64,000 nt of DNA from Sediminibacterium ginsengisoli (GTDB taxonomy: Bacteria > Bacteroidota > Bacteroidia > Chitinophagales > Chitinophagaceae), in NCBI RefSeq assembly GCF_900167075.1, contig NZ_FUWH01000009.1, positions 111,956-175,955 on the forward strand, given 5' to 3'. Numbering within the stretch: the first letter of the stretch is position 1; the number at the start of each line of letters is the position of its first letter. Below, one piece after another: positions 53,019 to 61,709 of this stretch. The notes under the pieces are model-generated. The model was not told the origin of the DNA and did not search any database. It saw only the letters and a list, made by a program, of their open reading frames with translations. The position numbers and the translations under genes are program-made.

Positions 53019-53419
53019 TGCATGTATTCCTGCAGCATGATCGTTGCGGCTATCTCATCCACCAGTTTTTTATTGCGCCGGTCTTTCTTTTTCAGTCCCA
53101 TATCGATCATGGCCCTGGATGCCATTTTGGAAGTGAAGCGTTCGTCAACAGTACGGATCGGAATAGCGGGAAATGCTTTTTTCAGCTTTTCGATCGCTGC
53201 GCGGACCAGTGGTGTGGCATGTGTATCGGAATCATCGAGATTAAGCGGCTCGCCGATCAGGATCAGTTCTACAGGTTCCGACAGCATGTAATTTTTCAGG
53301 AAAGGGATCAGCTCCTGGCTGTTAATGGTGGTGAGCCCGCTTGCAATGATCTGCAAAGGATCGGTTACTGCTATCCCGGTTCGTTTTCCGCCATAATCTA
53401 TACAAAGTATCCTTGCCAT
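53000..53419 (-). CDS. ruvX: Putative pre-16S rRNA nuclease / Holliday junction resolvase-like protein
   Basis: YqgF/RuvX family, RNase H fold. 139 residues with the first catalytic Asp in CIDYGGKRTGIAV (Asp8), LILIGEPLNLDDS (Glu), VRAAIEKLKKAFPAIPIRTVDERFTSKMASRA and the terminal KKDRRNKKLVDEIAATIML (Asp). Functions reported for relatives are trimming of the 16S rRNA 5' end and Holliday junction cutting. The last residues QTFGKF are encoded by a palindromic repeat, so the natural C-terminus may have been altered by repeat insertion. Confidence 0.93.
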   Translation of the reverse strand: MARILCIDYGGKRTGIAVTDPLQIIASGLTTINSQELIPFLKNYMLSEPVELILIGEPLNLDDSDTHATPLVRAAIEKLKKAFPAIPIRTVDERFTSKMASRAMIDMGLKKKDRRNKKLVDEIAATIMLQEYMQTFGKF

Positions 53420-53434
53420 AATGAGATTTAAAGT

Positions 53435-54325
53435 TTACCAGCCGAGGAACAGATCAGCAATCACCAGCACCCCGAACACAACGCTCGCAACACCATTTGC
53501 GGTCATGAAAGCAATATTTACCTTACTGAGATCATTGGGTTTTACAATGGAGTGCTGGTAAACAAGCATCCCTGTAAAAACGGCGATACCAACCCAGTAC
53601 AGCCAGTGAAATTCACCATAAATACCCGCTGCAACCACACAGGAAGCACTGAACAGGTGCAGTAATTCCGACACACGCAGGGCTTTTGATTTACCCAGTA
53701 CCGAAGGTATGGAATAGAGCTGCTGCGAACGGTCGAAGTCTACATCCTGCAACGCGTAAATAATATCGAACCCGCTCACCCAGAAGATCACGCTTAATGA
53801 AAACAATACAGGCAGCAGGCTGAAAACCCCTGTAACTGCCAGGTAGGCACCGATGGGCGCGAGTGAGAGCCCCAGCCCGAGCACAAGATGGCATAAAGGC
53901 GTAAAACGCTTGGTATAGCTGTAAAACAACACCACGAACAAGGCAATGAACGAGAGATAAAAACATGGCCTGTTGATAAACCAGGTAGCAATCACGAACA
54001 AAAGACAATTGATGATCACAAAACGAAGTGCGTTGTTTGCGGAGATAATGCCTTTGGGTATCTCACGGATGGCGGTGCGGGGATTACGGGCATCGAAATT
54101 CCGGTCGAGGTAGCGGTTAAAAGCCATGGCTGCGCTTCTTGCGGTAACCATACAGGCCAGTACCAGCAGGAATTTGATGAATAGTACGGTTTTATCGATC
54201 TCTGCATCGCTCCTGTTCACATCAACCACGCCCAGGAAAAAGCCGATCATAGCGAAAGGCATGGCAAAGATCGTATGGGAAAATTTTACAAGACTCAGGT
54301 AATTTTTAAAGCTGGGCATAGGCAT
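53435..54325 (-). CDS. mqnP: UbiA-family prenyltransferase, MqnP-like
   Basis: 296 residues from ATG 54325 (54319 also possible); the longer frame has a Cys/Arg-rich unlikely start. About eight helices. First Asp-rich motif AMAFNRYLDRNFDARNPRTAIREIPKG and second YALQDVDFDRSQQLYSIPS. The NPRT.REIP form is that of the TIGR01475-type group assigned to the futalosine menaquinone pathway, not the E. coli UbiA form. This suggests futalosine-route menaquinone; no other mqn gene lies in the window. Confidence 0.82.
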   Translation of the reverse strand: MPMPSFKNYLSLVKFSHTIFAMPFAMIGFFLGVVDVNRSDAEIDKTVLFIKFLLVLACMVTARSAAMAFNRYLDRNFDARNPRTAIREIPKGIISANNALRFVIINCLLFVIATWFINRPCFYLSFIALFVVLFYSYTKRFTPLCHLVLGLGLSLAPIGAYLAVTGVFSLLPVLFSLSVIFWVSGFDIIYALQDVDFDRSQQLYSIPSVLGKSKALRVSELLHLFSASCVVAAGIYGEFHWLYWVGIAVFTGMLVYQHSIVKPNDLSKVNIAFMTANGVASVVFGVLVIADLFLGW

Positions 54326-54423
54326 CGGCAATATGGGTGAAAGATAAGGCTGGGTATTATCCGTATCTCTGAATTTTTTTAAACGTATATCCGGTTCAAA
54401 GTTGATTAAAAATTGCTTCTGCC

Positions 54424-54957
54424 CTAACTGTTTTTTACATTTCCTTTCACCAGTTCCCACAATACGATACCGGCAGCAACAGAAATATTCAGGGAGTGTT
54501 TCATACCGAGCTGGGGGATTTCGATGCAACCATCACATTGCGCCAGTACCGCGGCATCCACACCTTCCACTTCATTTCCGAATACCACTGCAAGTTTTCC
54601 CTGCGGAGCGGTATAGGCTTCGAGCGAGATACTTCCCTGCGCCTGTTCTACGGCATATACTTTATAGCCTTTTTCTTTTAATGCGTTCACTGCTTCAAGC
54701 GTAGAGGCAAAATACAGCCAGTCCACCGTTTCGGTAGCACCGAGCGCTGTTTTATGGATATCGCGATGCGGGGGCTGCGGCGTGTAACCGCAGAGGCAGA
54801 TCCCTTCTGCCAGGAAAGCATCGGCCGTTCTGAATACGCTTCCCACATTATGCATGCTCCGGATATTATCCAGCACGATCATCAGCGGTTGTTTATCGGC
54901 CATCCTGAATTCATCTACCGTTTTCCGGCCCAGTTCATCCATGCTCAGTTTTCGCAT
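54424..54957 (-). CDS. SpoU/TrmH-family RNA 2'-O-methyltransferase
   Basis: 177 residues, SPOUT fold. Motif 1 VLDNIRSMHNVGSVFRTADAF with Asn and Arg, motif 2 LAVVFGNEVEGVDAAVL and motif 3 IEIPQLGMKHSLNISVAAGI complete the knotted SAM site. Lacks the N-terminal substrate domain of TrmB/RlmB, so target is tRNA (TrmL/TrmH type) by length; undecided. A TAACTTTG box ends 4 nt before the ATG 54957. Confidence 0.9.
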   Translation of the reverse strand: MRKLSMDELGRKTVDEFRMADKQPLMIVLDNIRSMHNVGSVFRTADAFLAEGICLCGYTPQPPHRDIHKTALGATETVDWLYFASTLEAVNALKEKGYKVYAVEQAQGSISLEAYTAPQGKLAVVFGNEVEGVDAAVLAQCDGCIEIPQLGMKHSLNISVAAGIVLWELVKGNVKNS

Positions 54958-54961
54958 GGCG

Positions 54962-54969
54962 CAAAGTTA
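54962..54969 (-). promoter_or_regulatory. -7 box of the SpoU methyltransferase gene
   Basis: TAACTTTG, exact consensus, ending 4 nt before ATG 54957. Confidence 0.65.
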
Positions 54970-55053
54970 TACTCAACCACTCATAAAATGGCTCTACTTA
55001 GTTAAGCAGGAATCGTTATTTTGGCCAACCTTAATTAAACAACCACCTTAAAA

Positions 55054-56658
55054 ATGAGAAAACTAAGTCGCTACACCACAATAATGGCTCTTTCGTTGCC
55101 ATTTGCGGCCCTTGCCCAGGAGAAAATTGACGCTGCCATGATGCAGAAGATCCGTAAAGAAGGGCTGGAGAACTCCAAAGTAATGGAAATTGCCTTTAAC
55201 CTGACCGACAAAAGCGGTAACAGGCTGATGAATTCACCCGGCTATTTCCGTGCAGCCAACTATGCGAAGGATGCACTGACAAGCTGGGGTGTTTCCGGTG
55301 CGAAACTGGATCCGTTCGGCGAATTCGGTAAAGGCTGGGAACTGGAAAAAAGCTATGTAGCTATCACAGCTCCTTATTATAAACCCCTGCTGGCTTTCCC
55401 TAAAGCATGGTGTGGTGGTACCAAAGGTCAGAAATCTGCAGAAGTGATCGTGATCTCTGCAAAAGATACAGTTGCACTGGAAGCTTACAAAGGAAAGCTG
55501 AAAGGTAAGATCATCATCCTGGATCAGCCTACCGATTACAAACACAGCTTCAAACCGGATGCTTTCAGGTATACAGACGAAGAGCTGGCTAAAATGGCCG
55601 CTGAACAGCCTCAGGCTCCAAGACAGGCTGCAAACCCGGCTGATACAGCTGCTATGCGCAGAATGCGTGAACAAATGGCAGCACGTGGCGGCGGTGGCGC
55701 TGCGCGTGTTGGGGCTCTGCTGAAAGAAATGGCTAAGAACGAAGGCGCAATTGCCCTGCTGAGCAGCGGCGGTGTTCGCAGCCACGACGGTACTATTTTC
55801 GCACAGGGCGGCGGTGCTTACAAAGGCACTGACCCTGAGAACTTCCTGGACCTGGCACTGGGTCTGGAAGATTTCAACACCATCCTGCGTCTTGCAAAAT
55901 CTGGCACGCCGGTTAAAATGGATGTGGATGTAAAAACCAAATTCTACGATAAGGATCTCCAGGGCTATAACGTAATTGCCGAGATCCCGGGTACAGATCC
56001 TGCGCTGAAAGATGAAGTGGTAATGATCGGCGGTCACCTCGATTCATGGCAGACAGGTACCGGTGCAACTGATAACGCATCAGGTTCTGCTGTAATGATG
56101 GAGGCAATGCGTATCCTGAAAACACTGGGTATTCAGCCGAAAAGGACCATCCGTATCGGTCTCTGGGGTGGTGAAGAACAAGGTCTTCATGGCTCAAGAG
56201 GTTATGTGAAAAATACCTTCGGCGATATCAGCACCATGCAGACAACCCCTGCTCATGCGAAATTCTCTTCTTACTTCAATATCGATAACGGTACCGGTAA
56301 GATCCGTGGTATCTACCTCCAGGGTAATGCCCAGGCTAAAGGTATCTTCACCGAATGGCTGGCTCCGTTCAAAGACCTCGGTGCCACAACCGTAACCATC
56401 GCAAACACCGGCGGTACCGACCACCAGTCGTTTGATGCGATCGGTCTGCCTGGATTCCAGTTCATCCAGGATCCTATCGAGTACAACCAGCGTACACACC
56501 ATAGCAATATGGACGTATACGATCACCTGATCGAAGAAGATCTGAAACAGATCGCAACCATCGTTGCTGCTTTCGCTTACAATGCAGCGCAACGTGAGGC
56601 AAAAATTCCACGAAAAGAAATGCCTAAGCCACGTCCGGCCGGCGGCAGGAACTTCTAA
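55054..56658 (+). CDS. Secreted M28-family aminopeptidase with PA-type insert
   Basis: 534 residues. Signal peptide MRKLSRYTTIMALSLPFAALAQ. A PA-like insert (about 115-270, with an Ala/Arg/Gly-rich stretch) interrupts the chain. Zinc ligands of M28: GGHLDSW (His, Asp), TDNASGS (Asp), GGEEQG (Glu-Glu), DHQSFDAIG and THHSNMDVYD (His). Aminopeptidase, probably periplasmic or secreted. Own transcript ending at the 56676 terminator. Confidence 0.9.
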   Translation: MRKLSRYTTIMALSLPFAALAQEKIDAAMMQKIRKEGLENSKVMEIAFNLTDKSGNRLMNSPGYFRAANYAKDALTSWGVSGAKLDPFGEFGKGWELEKSYVAITAPYYKPLLAFPKAWCGGTKGQKSAEVIVISAKDTVALEAYKGKLKGKIIILDQPTDYKHSFKPDAFRYTDEELAKMAAEQPQAPRQAANPADTAAMRRMREQMAARGGGGAARVGALLKEMAKNEGAIALLSSGGVRSHDGTIFAQGGGAYKGTDPENFLDLALGLEDFNTILRLAKSGTPVKMDVDVKTKFYDKDLQGYNVIAEIPGTDPALKDEVVMIGGHLDSWQTGTGATDNASGSAVMMEAMRILKTLGIQPKRTIRIGLWGGEEQGLHGSRGYVKNTFGDISTMQTTPAHAKFSSYFNIDNGTGKIRGIYLQGNAQAKGIFTEWLAPFKDLGATTVTIANTGGTDHQSFDAIGLPGFQFIQDPIEYNQRTHHSNMDVYDHLIEEDLKQIATIVAAFAYNAAQREAKIPRKEMPKPRPAGGRNF

Positions 56659-56675
56659 TGGATTCCCGATAATAC

Positions 56676-56708
56676 AAAGGGCCGGCAGATACTGCCGGCC
56701 CTTTCTTA
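56676..56708 (+). terminator. Terminator of the M28 peptidase gene
   Basis: AAAGGGCCGGCAG, loop ATA, CTGCCGGCCCTTT, then CTTATTTAT. Strong stem; 18 nt after the stop and also suited to the convergent gene. Confidence 0.92.
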
Positions 56709-56726
56709 TTTATAATCAATCCTTTA

Positions 56727-57083
56727 TTACAGGATCAGGATCAGCAGTAAGATGATCAGCAGGATACCGGCGAGGGAAATATAAACGCCCCCCGATCCGA
56801 TCGCTTTTGCCTCGTATTTCATGGATTGCAGTTCTTTACGCAGTTCTTTGCGTTCCGCCCGGTTCAGCATGGATTTGTCCATTGTACGGATCTCTTCCAC
56901 GCGGGCCTTGATATATTTCGCACGCTCTTCTTTTTCAGCATCGGTCATTGCCGCTACACGGGCTTTGATGGCTTCTTTCGATTCCACGGCCGCTTTTTCG
57001 GCAAGGGCCGAAGCATGTACGTTGGTGAAGGAACTCAAGATCATCACCAGCGCGAGGGCCAGTACAGACATTGTCTTTTTCAT
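56727..57083 (-). CDS. Small secreted coiled-coil protein with C-terminal membrane helix
   Basis: 118 residues. Signal peptide MKKTMSVLALALVMILSSFTNVHA, a charged helical middle (about 30-95, EAIKARVAAMTDAEKEERAKYIKARVEEI..RAERKELRKELQ) likely to be coiled coil, and a terminal helix GGVYISLAGILLIILLLILIL (98-118). So it is exported and anchored by its C-terminus with the coiled coil in the periplasm. Function unknown; common in this phylum. Confidence 0.75.
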   Translation of the reverse strand: MKKTMSVLALALVMILSSFTNVHASALAEKAAVESKEAIKARVAAMTDAEKEERAKYIKARVEEIRTMDKSMLNRAERKELRKELQSMKYEAKAIGSGGVYISLAGILLIILLLILIL

Positions 57084-57221
57084 AGTATTTCAGGTTTGGT
57101 TTATTACTGAATCCATCGCCTGCAAAAAGCACTCCATCCCCCTGCCGGTGCTGTTAATCTCTCCGAAACGCCAGTTTTCCCCATCCCGGAAAGATGTGAC
57201 CTAGAGGCCGCTGCCAATATT

Positions 57222-57229
57222 TATATTTG
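57222..57229 (+). promoter_or_regulatory. -7 box of mutS
   Basis: TATATTTG, exact consensus, ending 6 nt before ATG 57236. An in-frame TTG at 57227 lies inside the box and is excluded. Confidence 0.68.
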
Positions 57230-57235
57230 CCTCCC

Positions 57236-59872
57236 ATGTCAAAATCAACTGCCGAAACACCGTTAATGCAGCAGCACCGGGCTATTAAACAGAAATACCC
57301 CGATGCCGTACTGCTTTTCCGCGTGGGCGACTTTTACGAAACATTTGGAGAGGATGCGATCATCGCGTCTAAAGTGCTGGGCATTACGCTTACCAAAAGG
57401 AATAACGGCTCTGCTTCAGCCAGCGAACTGGCGGGTTTCCCGCACCATGCGCTGGATACTTACCTGCATAAGCTGGTAAAAGCCGGTTACCGGGTTGCTA
57501 TCTGCGACCAGCTGGAAGATCCCAAAACAGTAAAGGGGATCGTAAAACGCGGGGTTACGGAAATGGTAACGCCGGGCGTAGCTACCAACGATAAACTGCT
57601 GGAACAGGGCAGCAACAATTTCCTTGCAGCCATTCATTTTACTGATACGCATGCCGGAGCGGCTTTCCTGGATATCTCCACGGGAGAATTCTTTGTGGCC
57701 GAAGGAAATGCAGACTATATCGATAAGCTGCTGCAGAGCCTCAGGCCCGCCGAAGTCATTTTTCAGCGGAGTTACCAGAAACATTTCAAGGAAACTTATG
57801 GCACAAGGTTCTATACCTATACCATGGAAAGCTGGATCTTCGATGAGGCATTTGCCACCGAGAGCCTGCTCAAACATTTCCAGACACAGTCGCTTAAAGG
57901 TTATGGGATCGAGAACCTGCAGCAGGGTATTGTTGCAGCGGGTGCCATCCTTTATTATCTCAAGGAGACAGAGCATCCCAACCTGCAGCATATCACTTCC
58001 ATCCAGCGTATCGAACGCGATGATTTTTTATGGATGGACCGCTTCACGATCCGTAACCTGGAGCTGCTGCCCGCAGGAGGCGATCAGACCACAAGCCTGC
58101 TGAAAGTACTCGATAATACCGTCAGCCCGATGGGTGCACGTTTGCTGCGCAGGTGGTTGTTATTCCCGCTGAAATCACCGGAAAAGATCCGTGAAAGGCT
58201 GGATACCGTGGCGTATTTCATTCTTCAGCCCGATCTACGGCAGCAGCTGGCACAGGCCATGAAAGCCTGCGGCGATATAGAAAGGCTGGTAAGTAAACTC
58301 CCCGCCCGCAAGATCAATCCACGTGAAGTGATGCAGCTGGCCAGGGGTTTACAGCAGGTAGCGCTGATCAAAGAAGCCTGCAGCAGGCAGGAACAACCTT
58401 ACCTGCAGCATCTTGCATCATTGCTGGATCCTTGTGATGCCATCGTGGAACAGATCCTGCAGCAGCTGCAGGAAACGCCGCCGGTAGCAGCCGGTAAAGG
58501 CGGTGTGATTGCAGCAGGCGTGCACGCAGAGCTGGATGAGCTCCGCGCCATTGCAGCGGGGGGTAAGGAATTCCTCGTGAATATACAGCAACGGGAATCA
58601 GAGAAAACAGGAATTTCATCGCTGAAGATCAGTTTCAATAATGTATTCGGTTATTACCTTGAAGTAACCAATTCTCATAAAAACAAAGTACCGCCTGAGT
58701 GGATCCGCAAGCAGACACTCGCCAATGCCGAACGTTATATCACACCGGAACTGAAAGAATACGAAGAGAAGATCACCGGCGCAGAAGATAAAATACTGGC
58801 CATTGAACTCCAGCTCTATGATCAGTTGCTGCAGGCATTGCAGGCTTTCATCCCTCCCATCCAGGTAAACGGAAATATACTGGCCGTACTGGATTGCCTT
58901 GTATGCTTTTCGGAAAATGCACTGCAGTATAATTATAAGAAACCGGAGCTGACAGATGCAGACACACTCGATCTGAAAGACAGCCGCCACCCCGTTATTG
59001 AACGCAACCTGCCACCCGGAGAACATTATGTAACCAATGATATCTGCCTCGATCCGTCGGGCAGACAGATCATCATTCTCACCGGACCGAACATGAGTGG
59101 TAAGAGTGCCATCTTACGGCAAACTGCGCTCATCACACTCATGGCGCATATGGGCAGTTTTGTTCCGGCGTCTGCGGCAATCGTTCCGCTTACAGATAAG
59201 ATCTTTACACGTGTGGGAGCCAGCGATAACCTGAGTGGCGGCGAATCTACTTTTATGGTGGAGATGAATGAAACGGCCAGCATCATCAATAATCTCTCCC
59301 GCAGGAGCCTCATACTGCTGGATGAAATCGGCCGGGGTACATCTACCTACGACGGGATTTCGATCGCCTGGAGTATTGTAGAGCACCTGCATGCGTCTCC
59401 ATCCGCTCCTAAAACTTTATTCGCCACACACTATCACGAACTGAATGAACTGGAAGAAAAGCTGCCGCGCGTAGCCAATTTCCATGTCACCAATAAAGAA
59501 GTTGGCAACCGCATTATCTTCTTACGTAAGCTGGCACCGGGAGGCAGCACGCACAGCTTTGGTATTCATGTGGCGAAAATGGCCGGCATGCCTCCAGCAC
59601 TCATCGACCGTGCCAACGAGATCTTAAAACAGCTGGAGACCAAACATGTTGATGAATCCGGTAATGAATCGGAAAGCGGATCGGCAAAAGAAAAACTGCA
59701 GCAGAATATCAGGCAACTCAACGCTCCGAAAATGCAGCTCTCCATCTTCGATGCACATTCGCAGACTTTCGATTCGATACGGCAGAAACTGCAGGATATA
59801 GACATTAACCGTTTAACACCTGTAGAAGCATTGATGAAACTGAATGAGATCAAAGAACTGATCAGGGATTAA
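57236..59872 (+). CDS. mutS: DNA mismatch repair protein MutS
   Basis: 878 residues from ATG 57236. Mismatch-binding domain I with the Phe-x-Glu motif in FRVGDFYETFGEDA, connector, core and clamp domains, then the ABC ATPase: Walker A TGPNMSGKSAILRQ, signature NLSGGESTFMVEM, Walker B LILLDEIGRGTST and FATHYHEL. C-terminal tail KMQLSIFDAHSQ and a helix-turn-helix. Recognises mismatches and recruits MutL. Full length. The stop lies inside the terminator stem. Confidence 0.97.
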   Translation: MSKSTAETPLMQQHRAIKQKYPDAVLLFRVGDFYETFGEDAIIASKVLGITLTKRNNGSASASELAGFPHHALDTYLHKLVKAGYRVAICDQLEDPKTVKGIVKRGVTEMVTPGVATNDKLLEQGSNNFLAAIHFTDTHAGAAFLDISTGEFFVAEGNADYIDKLLQSLRPAEVIFQRSYQKHFKETYGTRFYTYTMESWIFDEAFATESLLKHFQTQSLKGYGIENLQQGIVAAGAILYYLKETEHPNLQHITSIQRIERDDFLWMDRFTIRNLELLPAGGDQTTSLLKVLDNTVSPMGARLLRRWLLFPLKSPEKIRERLDTVAYFILQPDLRQQLAQAMKACGDIERLVSKLPARKINPREVMQLARGLQQVALIKEACSRQEQPYLQHLASLLDPCDAIVEQILQQLQETPPVAAGKGGVIAAGVHAELDELRAIAAGGKEFLVNIQQRESEKTGISSLKISFNNVFGYYLEVTNSHKNKVPPEWIRKQTLANAERYITPELKEYEEKITGAEDKILAIELQLYDQLLQALQAFIPPIQVNGNILAVLDCLVCFSENALQYNYKKPELTDADTLDLKDSRHPVIERNLPPGEHYVTNDICLDPSGRQIIILTGPNMSGKSAILRQTALITLMAHMGSFVPASAAIVPLTDKIFTRVGASDNLSGGESTFMVEMNETASIINNLSRRSLILLDEIGRGTSTYDGISIAWSIVEHLHASPSAPKTLFATHYHELNELEEKLPRVANFHVTNKEVGNRIIFLRKLAPGGSTHSFGIHVAKMAGMPPALIDRANEILKQLETKHVDESGNESESGSAKEKLQQNIRQLNAPKMQLSIFDAHSQTFDSIRQKLQDIDINRLTPVEALMKLNEIKELIRD

Positions 59873-59896
59873 TCATTCCTGATCAGTTCTTTTTAT
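59855..59896 (+). terminator. Terminator overlapping the end of mutS
   Basis: GAACTGATCAGG (59855-59866) pairs perfectly with CCTGATCAGTTC (59878-59889); then TTTTTATTTT. The 5' arm encodes the last mutS codons (ELIR). Confidence 0.9.
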
Positions 59897-60429
59897 TTTG
59901 CTCCCCTGAACTGGTGATGGGTTTCTTTGAAAAGGATATTGAAGGATGTAAGCGAGCCATATACACCGGTAATATATTGCTGGATATCTACTTTTTCCTC
60001 ATCGGTCAGCACTTTATGCGCGTTGATCTTCTGTTCGATGAGGCGGAGTCGGTCGCGCACCATTACTATTTTATGAAAGAAGGTTTCGATCGGCATTTCC
60101 TTAGCCTGTAAGGAATCATCTTTCGGCTGCATCACCAGCATACCGTCGTTCCATTTATTGGCCATGGGAACCAGTTGAAATTCGTGCATGCGTTGCTCGA
60201 GGATATTATTCAGCGCCATTTCAATATCGGCCAGCGAAATGCCTGCAGCGGGTGATTCTGTTGCGTCTGCCTGTTCAATGATGCGCAGTTCTGCAAAATC
60301 CTTACCGATGTTTTTTGTTCCGTTCTGCGATTTGAACCAGATCACATAAAACTCAGTGCCACTGTCTACGATCACTCCCCGCCCGAAATGCGGATGCTCT
60401 ACTTTTGAACCGATACCAGCTGTATGCAT
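59893..60429 (-). CDS. Unknown protein with an N-terminal Tudor-like domain
   Basis: 178 residues. Residues about 3-50 (GIGSKVEHPHFGRGVIVDSGTEFYVIWF) match the small SH3/Tudor-like beta-barrel found at the end of UvrD/PcrA-type helicases, HPxFGxGxV. The rest is helical (EMALNNILEQRMHEFQLVPMANKW..GMLVMQPKDDSLQAKEMPI.TFFHKIVMVRDRLRLIEQKIN). No catalytic motif. It may bind polymerase or nucleic acid. Convergent with mutS; a TAACTTG box precedes the ATG 60429. Function unknown. Confidence 0.75.
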   Translation of the reverse strand: MHTAGIGSKVEHPHFGRGVIVDSGTEFYVIWFKSQNGTKNIGKDFAELRIIEQADATESPAAGISLADIEMALNNILEQRMHEFQLVPMANKWNDGMLVMQPKDDSLQAKEMPIETFFHKIVMVRDRLRLIEQKINAHKVLTDEEKVDIQQYITGVYGSLTSFNILFKETHHQFRGAK

Positions 60430-60483
60430 ATTCTTTTTGATGGCAAGTTATCGTGAAACCGGCAAGAGAAAAAGAGAAAGTTC

Positions 60484-61659
60484 CTACAGATAGGTCAGCC
60501 ACCATTTACGGTGCGCGGCTTTGTATTGTCCATACCATTTACAAGGCTTATACAATACAGCCACAACAAAGATCCAGATCAGGTAAACCACACCCAATGA
60601 GAAACCGAAATCATTTGGCCGGAATGCCATCATGCCTGTAAAAGCGTCTGCCATCGGCCTTCCGGATAAAAGAAAAGCGATAGTGCATAAAACGTGTATC
60701 AGGAAAAAATGCAGCAGGTAATAAAACATCGGAACACGACCGTAAACAACTACAATATTCGTCCATGCTCCTTTTGCTTTTTCAAGCCATGCCAGCAGGA
60801 TCAGTGCGGGGCCGATGGTAATGCAGAGATACTGTAATGACGGCGGGTATTTGGTAACGTTGAAGAAAGATAAAACAGTAGCAAGATGGTCATGTTGTGA
60901 TGTCCATGGATTGGGATCTCCGTATATATTCACCCAGCGAAGGATAAAAAAAGCAAGTGTTACCAGCAAGCCTGTTTTCTTCAGCAGTTTGATCCGCTGT
61001 GCCGGATCTGCAGAAGTATACCAGCTGCCGAGGCAATAGCCCAGGATCATCACACCCGGCCATGGCAAAAGCGGGTACATCACCCCGAAAAACCTGCCCG
61101 GTGCATAATTGGCAAAATACTGCTGGTGCAGTATCCCCCACCATAACGGGATTACTTCTCCAGGCTTTGAATTAAAATGGTCGAGGAGATTATGACCTGC
61201 AACCACTATCAGCCCGATAATAAACAACGTACGCAAACGCAGGTAGATCAGGCCCGACATCAGCACCATCGAAAGCCCCGTTACCCAGATCACCTGCAAA
61301 CCTAAAAAACGATATAAAGGGTCGAATGAGAACAGCAGGTTGAATATTACTATTTCCATCAGCATCAATACCAGTCCGCGTTTCAGCAGCAGGGCCGACA
61401 ATTGCTGTTTGGAGAGCTTTTGTCCCGCAAGAAAAACGGAAGTCCCCGCCAGGAACACAAATACCGGTGCACAGAAATGCGTGATGAACCGTGTAAAGAA
61501 CAGCACCGGTGTGGTTGTAGCCGGGTCCAGCGGATCGGCGGTCATGGCGGTTATGTGAAAATAATCCCTGACATGATCCAGCGCCATAATGATCATTACG
61601 ATACCCCGGAGCAGGTCGATGGGGAGTAACCGGTGTGCGGGTTGCAGGGTGTTAGTCAT
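60484..61659 (-). CDS. HGSNAT-like membrane acyltransferase (DUF1624)
   Basis: 391 residues from ATG 61659; the longer frame to 61695 would run through the palindromic repeat and was rejected. About ten helices. RLLPIDLLRGIVMIIMALDHVRDYFH is the family motif with conserved Asp-Arg-Gly and Asp-His. The family includes heparan-alpha-glucosaminide N-acetyltransferase, which moves acetyl from acetyl-CoA across a membrane to a sugar amine. The true substrate is unknown. The palindrome at 61667-61700 lies directly before the start. Confidence 0.85.
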   Translation of the reverse strand: MTNTLQPAHRLLPIDLLRGIVMIIMALDHVRDYFHITAMTADPLDPATTTPVLFFTRFITHFCAPVFVFLAGTSVFLAGQKLSKQQLSALLLKRGLVLMLMEIVIFNLLFSFDPLYRFLGLQVIWVTGLSMVLMSGLIYLRLRTLFIIGLIVVAGHNLLDHFNSKPGEVIPLWWGILHQQYFANYAPGRFFGVMYPLLPWPGVMILGYCLGSWYTSADPAQRIKLLKKTGLLVTLAFFILRWVNIYGDPNPWTSQHDHLATVLSFFNVTKYPPSLQYLCITIGPALILLAWLEKAKGAWTNIVVVYGRVPMFYYLLHFFLIHVLCTIAFLLSGRPMADAFTGMMAFRPNDFGFSLGVVYLIWIFVVAVLYKPCKWYGQYKAAHRKWWLTYL

Positions 61660-61666
61660 GGCAGAT

Positions 61667-61700
61667 AACTTTTGGAAAGTTTTAAAACTTTCCAAAAGTT
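61667..61700. repeat. Palindromic repeat, copy 2
   Basis: AACTTTTGGAAAGTT (61667-61681), loop TTAA, AACTTTCCAAAAGTT (61686-61700). Arms are identical to copy 1 at 52985-53018; only the 4-nt loop differs. It sits 7 nt before the acyltransferase ATG and 9 nt after the dapA stop, so it may form the 5' end of the acyltransferase mRNA. Confidence 0.85.
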
Positions 61701-61709
61701 ACACAATTC

